Shown: positions 61,173 to 64,000 of the stretch, in pieces
How the letters are laid out: the number at the start of each line of letters is the position of its first letter
Position numbering within the stretch: position 1 is the first letter of the stretch
Program-made: the position numbers and the translations under genes
Assembly: GCF_014839835.1 (NCBI RefSeq)
Contig: NC_071613.1
Span: 4,672,171 to 4,736,170 of the forward strand
Length of the DNA stretch: 64,000 nt
Direction: 5' to 3'
DNA from: Dryobates pubescens
Lineage: Eukaryota; Chordata; Aves; Piciformes; Picidae
Notes under the pieces: generated by a model
The model's input: only the letters and a program-made list of their open reading frames with translations
Told to the model about the DNA's origin: nothing
The model's database searches: none

Positions 61173-62555
61173 CAGTTTGCAAGCAGTTGAGATGGAATGA
61201 ATGTGATATTAATTGTTTGCTTGAGCTTTTATTGAGCAGGTTCTAGTCTAAGTGCTGCTGCAGTAACCTTTAATAGCTGACAAAGCCTCGCCCAAAACTC
61301 CTTATTAATGTTGTACTGCTCTCGATTTGTGCTGTGCTGTAAAAGGTTAAAGCCCTGACTTCTTCCAGAAGCAAACTGATCAACAGTAAAATGTCAGCTG
61401 CCTGGGTGCAGCAGCACAGGGCCATGCCAACCCTCTGCTCCCACCCTGAGCTCTCCAGCTGCAGAGCATTTGCACGGTGACATTTTGCTGCCTTAGCAGA
61501 TCGCCGATGTTTCAAAATGAATCAGCCCTGCTTGGGATGAGGCAGCCTGCAGCCTAGCTGGGTGTTGGAGGTGTTCCTTGGAAACCTAAGGAAATGGAGT
61601 TGTTGGGTGCTGGCAATCTGTGCCCCTCGTGGCTCACAAGGCACAGTATGCCCCTAAAGCCTCAGAAGTGCATAACTTCTCCACAGGTGGATATGTTGCA
61701 TTCCACTGAAGCAGTTCCTGTGGTGCCTGCTGCACTGGAATTGAAGGCAGAGGCACAGACTCTTTACTGGGGAGCTCCTGGCCTTCCACACTGCCTCAGA
61801 GGAGGCTGGCAGCTGGCATTCAGGTTTTGCTGGGGAAAAAAGCGTTGTGTTAACTCTTCAGAAGCCTTGCTTATCACCAACACCTCTGACCAGAGGTGCA
61901 GCAAGGGTGTCCTGTGGTGGGAAGAGAGCAGGTCTTACCCACTTCTGTTGTCCCAGTGTTACTAAGGCTCAGAAACTGTTCTGCTAATGGTAGCAAGCAT
62001 TTATGGATGCTGTTCAAGGCCATGGAATCATCTTGTCAGTGTGGGCTCCAGCAGCATGCAAAACTAGTTGTGGTTCCAGCTTGTTTAATTGGAGCCATGA
62101 CAAATAACAGGCAGCAGCAATTAACCTGGGTATGATCTCTCCAGCTTAAAAGCTGAAGCCCAGTAGTGGAGCAGTGAAGAGTTGAAACAGTTGTGTAGGG
62201 ACACTGTAGGGAGATGAGCAACTGTGGGGCAAAATGACCTCCTGTGCAAGCCAAGGTACCACAAGCCAAGTCTTCCTGCATTACTGTTCAGCCTTTAGGG
62301 GGTTGTATGAAACATGAGTTTTAAACCAGTGTATTAAAGGTGATGATTCTGTTACATGCAGATTTTGTGCCAGAGACACAGCAGCAGTCTCCAAACCGCT
62401 CTGCCTTAACTTGTTTCATGAAGGCAGATGCCTGTCTATTGATGCTGAGCTAATCTGATCCATTTGATGTAGTTAACAGAGTAGGGAACTCATACTCTGT
62501 GATGTGGAATTGCTGACTCTAGCCTACCAGGTTGATTTTTTCAGGAGAGGGTAAC
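61173..62555. other. PRIM2 intron spacer
   Basis: No exon or recognised repeat. Confidence 0.4.
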
Positions 62556-63178
62556 AGTGTGCCCAGGCAGCCAAGAGGGCCAATGGCATCCTGGCCTGCA
62601 TCAGGAACAGTGTGGCCAGCAGGAGCAGGGAGGTCATTCTGCCCCTGCACACTGCACTGGTTAGGCCACACCTTGAGTCCTGTGTCCAGTTCTGGGCCTC
62701 TCAGTTTAGGAAAGAGGTTGAGTTGCTGGAAGGTGTCCAGAGAAGGGCAACAAAGCTGGGGAGGGGTCTGGAGCACAGCCCTGTGAGGAGAGGCTGAGGG
62801 AGCTGGGGTTGCTTAGCCTGCAGAAGAGGAGGCTCAGAGGAGGCCTTATTGCTCTCTACAAATGCCTTAAGGGAGGCTGTAGCCAGGTGGGGGTTGGTCT
62901 CTTCTCCCAGGCACCCAGCATCAGAACATGAGGACACAGTCTCAAGCTGCACCAGGGGAGGTCTAGGCTGGATGTTAGGAAGAAATTCTTCACAGAGAGA
63001 GTGATTGGCCATTGGAATGTGCTGCCCAGGGAGGTGGTAGAGTCACCATCCCTGGAGGTGTTTAGGAGGAGACTTGACAGGATGCTCGGTTGCATGGTTT
63101 AGTTGATTAGGTGGTGTTGGGTGATGAGTTGGACGCAATGATCTTGAAGGTCTCTTCCGGTCTGGTTTGTGCTATTCT
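62556..63178 (+). mobile_element. CR1 LINE, ~620 bp
   Basis: [10 protein letters not shown]-type block, [20 protein letters not shown], then a full 3' end to TTTGTGCTATTCTAAC. Breaks occur between segments. Confidence 0.94.
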
Positions 63179-63544
63179 AACTGTTTGAACTGCTCCTATG
63201 GAAGTGTCAAGCATGTGCTCACTTCAGAGCAGTCACCAGATGCTGGAGATATAAAAGCAGGTCTGTAGAACAGCCACAGAGTGTTGAATGCTGTGCAGAT
63301 GTTTCTGAGTTGTGTGTGATGTGGCTTTCCAGGCTGCAGTTGCATTAGGTGGGTGCTAGAAGGGTGTCCAGGTACGAGATGACTTCTGGTTCAAATATGT
63401 CTGGAAAAAAGTATCCACTTCAGTGATACCTTCCTGCTTAGGTGCAATGCCATGAAAAATAGTTGTGACTGCTTGCCTGGAACTTGTGCCTCTTTCTGCT
63501 CACCAGGTTCTGGAAGGTTGCGCTTGGTTGCTTTAAGCAGCACG

Positions 63545-64000
63545 AGGCCTGGCCTGGCCTTTGCTGTGTCCAGGAGCAGGCATGGCCTGGCCTGTGCTGT
63601 GTCCAGCAGGAGCAGGGGTGGCCTGGCCTGTGCTGTGTCCAGCAGCAGCAGCAGGAGCAGGGGTGGCCTGGCCTGTGCTGTGTCCAGCAGGAGCAGGGGT
63701 GGCCTGGCCTGTGCTGTGTCCAGCAGGAGCAGGGGTGGCCTGGCCTGTGCTGTGTCCAGCAGGAGCAGGGGTGGCCTGGCCTGTGCTGTGTCCAGCAGGA
63801 GCAGGGGTGGCCTGGCCTGTGCTGTGTCCAGCAGCAGCAGCAGGAGCAGGGGTGGCCTGGCCTGTGCTGTGTCCAGCAGCAGCAGGAGCAGGGGTGGCCT
63901 GGCCTGTGCTGTGTCCAGCAGGAGCTGGGGTGGCCTGGCCTGTGCTGTGTCCAGCAGCAGCAGCAGGAGCAGGGGTGGCCTGGCCTGTGCTGTGTCCAGC
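63545..64000 (+). repeat. 36-bp GC-rich minisatellite, about 12 units, runs off the window
   Basis: The basic unit contains GGCCTGGCCTGTGCTGTG plus TCCAGCAGGAGCAGGGGT. Some units are longer by one to three CAG triplets. The first unit at 63549 is the most diverged. The array continues past 64000. Confidence 0.95.

Noticed and set aside
53419-64000. Further PRIM2 exons, including the iron-sulfur domain
   Set aside because: I looked for the next conserved blocks and the cysteine-bearing segments on the plus strand and found none; they are presumably beyond 64000.
63545-64000. CRISPR-like array
   Set aside because: Units are contiguous 36-bp repeats without unique spacers, in vertebrate DNA. 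It is a minisatellite.

Overview
The window is vertebrate genomic DNA, almost certainly from a bird. The coding signal consists of short, spliced, strongly conserved exons with GT/AG borders. The dominant interspersed repeat is the avian/reptilian LINE CR1, with about 30 copies. Summed by eye they cover roughly 13 kb, about a fifth of the window. That is high for a bird and would fit a CR1-expanded lineage such as woodpeckers and allies (inference, not proof).

Four genes lie in the order known from vertebrates, including human 6p12: ZNF451 (+, last two coding exons and 3' UTR only), BAG2 (+, complete, three coding exons), RAB23 (-, complete coding sequence, six coding exons) and PRIM2 (+, first six coding exons; the iron-sulfur half lies beyond the right edge). 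CpG-rich promoter regions precede BAG2 (about 10.7-11.75 kb), RAB23 (about 30.4-31.5 kb) and PRIM2 (about 36.8-37.55 kb). RAB23 and PRIM2 are divergently transcribed, about 6 kb apart.

Layout: 1-2.7 kb is the ZNF451 3' end. 6.5-7.1 kb is a degenerate second copy of its last exon and 3' UTR. 7.5-10.7 kb holds CR1 fragments. 10.7-18.3 kb is BAG2. 18.3-22.2 kb is intergenic. 22.2-31.5 kb is RAB23. 32.5-36.6 kb is repeat-rich intergenic DNA with CR1s, a fold-back CR1 and an LTR-like block. 36.8 kb to the end is PRIM2, whose introns are packed with CR1. Two solo-LTR fossils and two minisatellites lie in or downstream of its last visible intron; one of the minisatellites runs off the right edge.

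The most unusual structure is in the PRIM2 introns. One pair of inverted repeats has 782-bp arms, about 98 % identical, 7.4 kb apart. A second pair has about 490-bp arms, roughly 96 % identical, that bracket two PRIM2 coding exons. The duplicated ZNF451 terminal exon is the other notable item. I see no novel protein system; the interest is structural.

The genes have no operon-like relation. ZNF451 (SUMO ligase), BAG2 (Hsp70 cochaperone), RAB23 (Hedgehog/cilium GTPase) and PRIM2 (DNA primase subunit) are neighbours by conserved synteny only.
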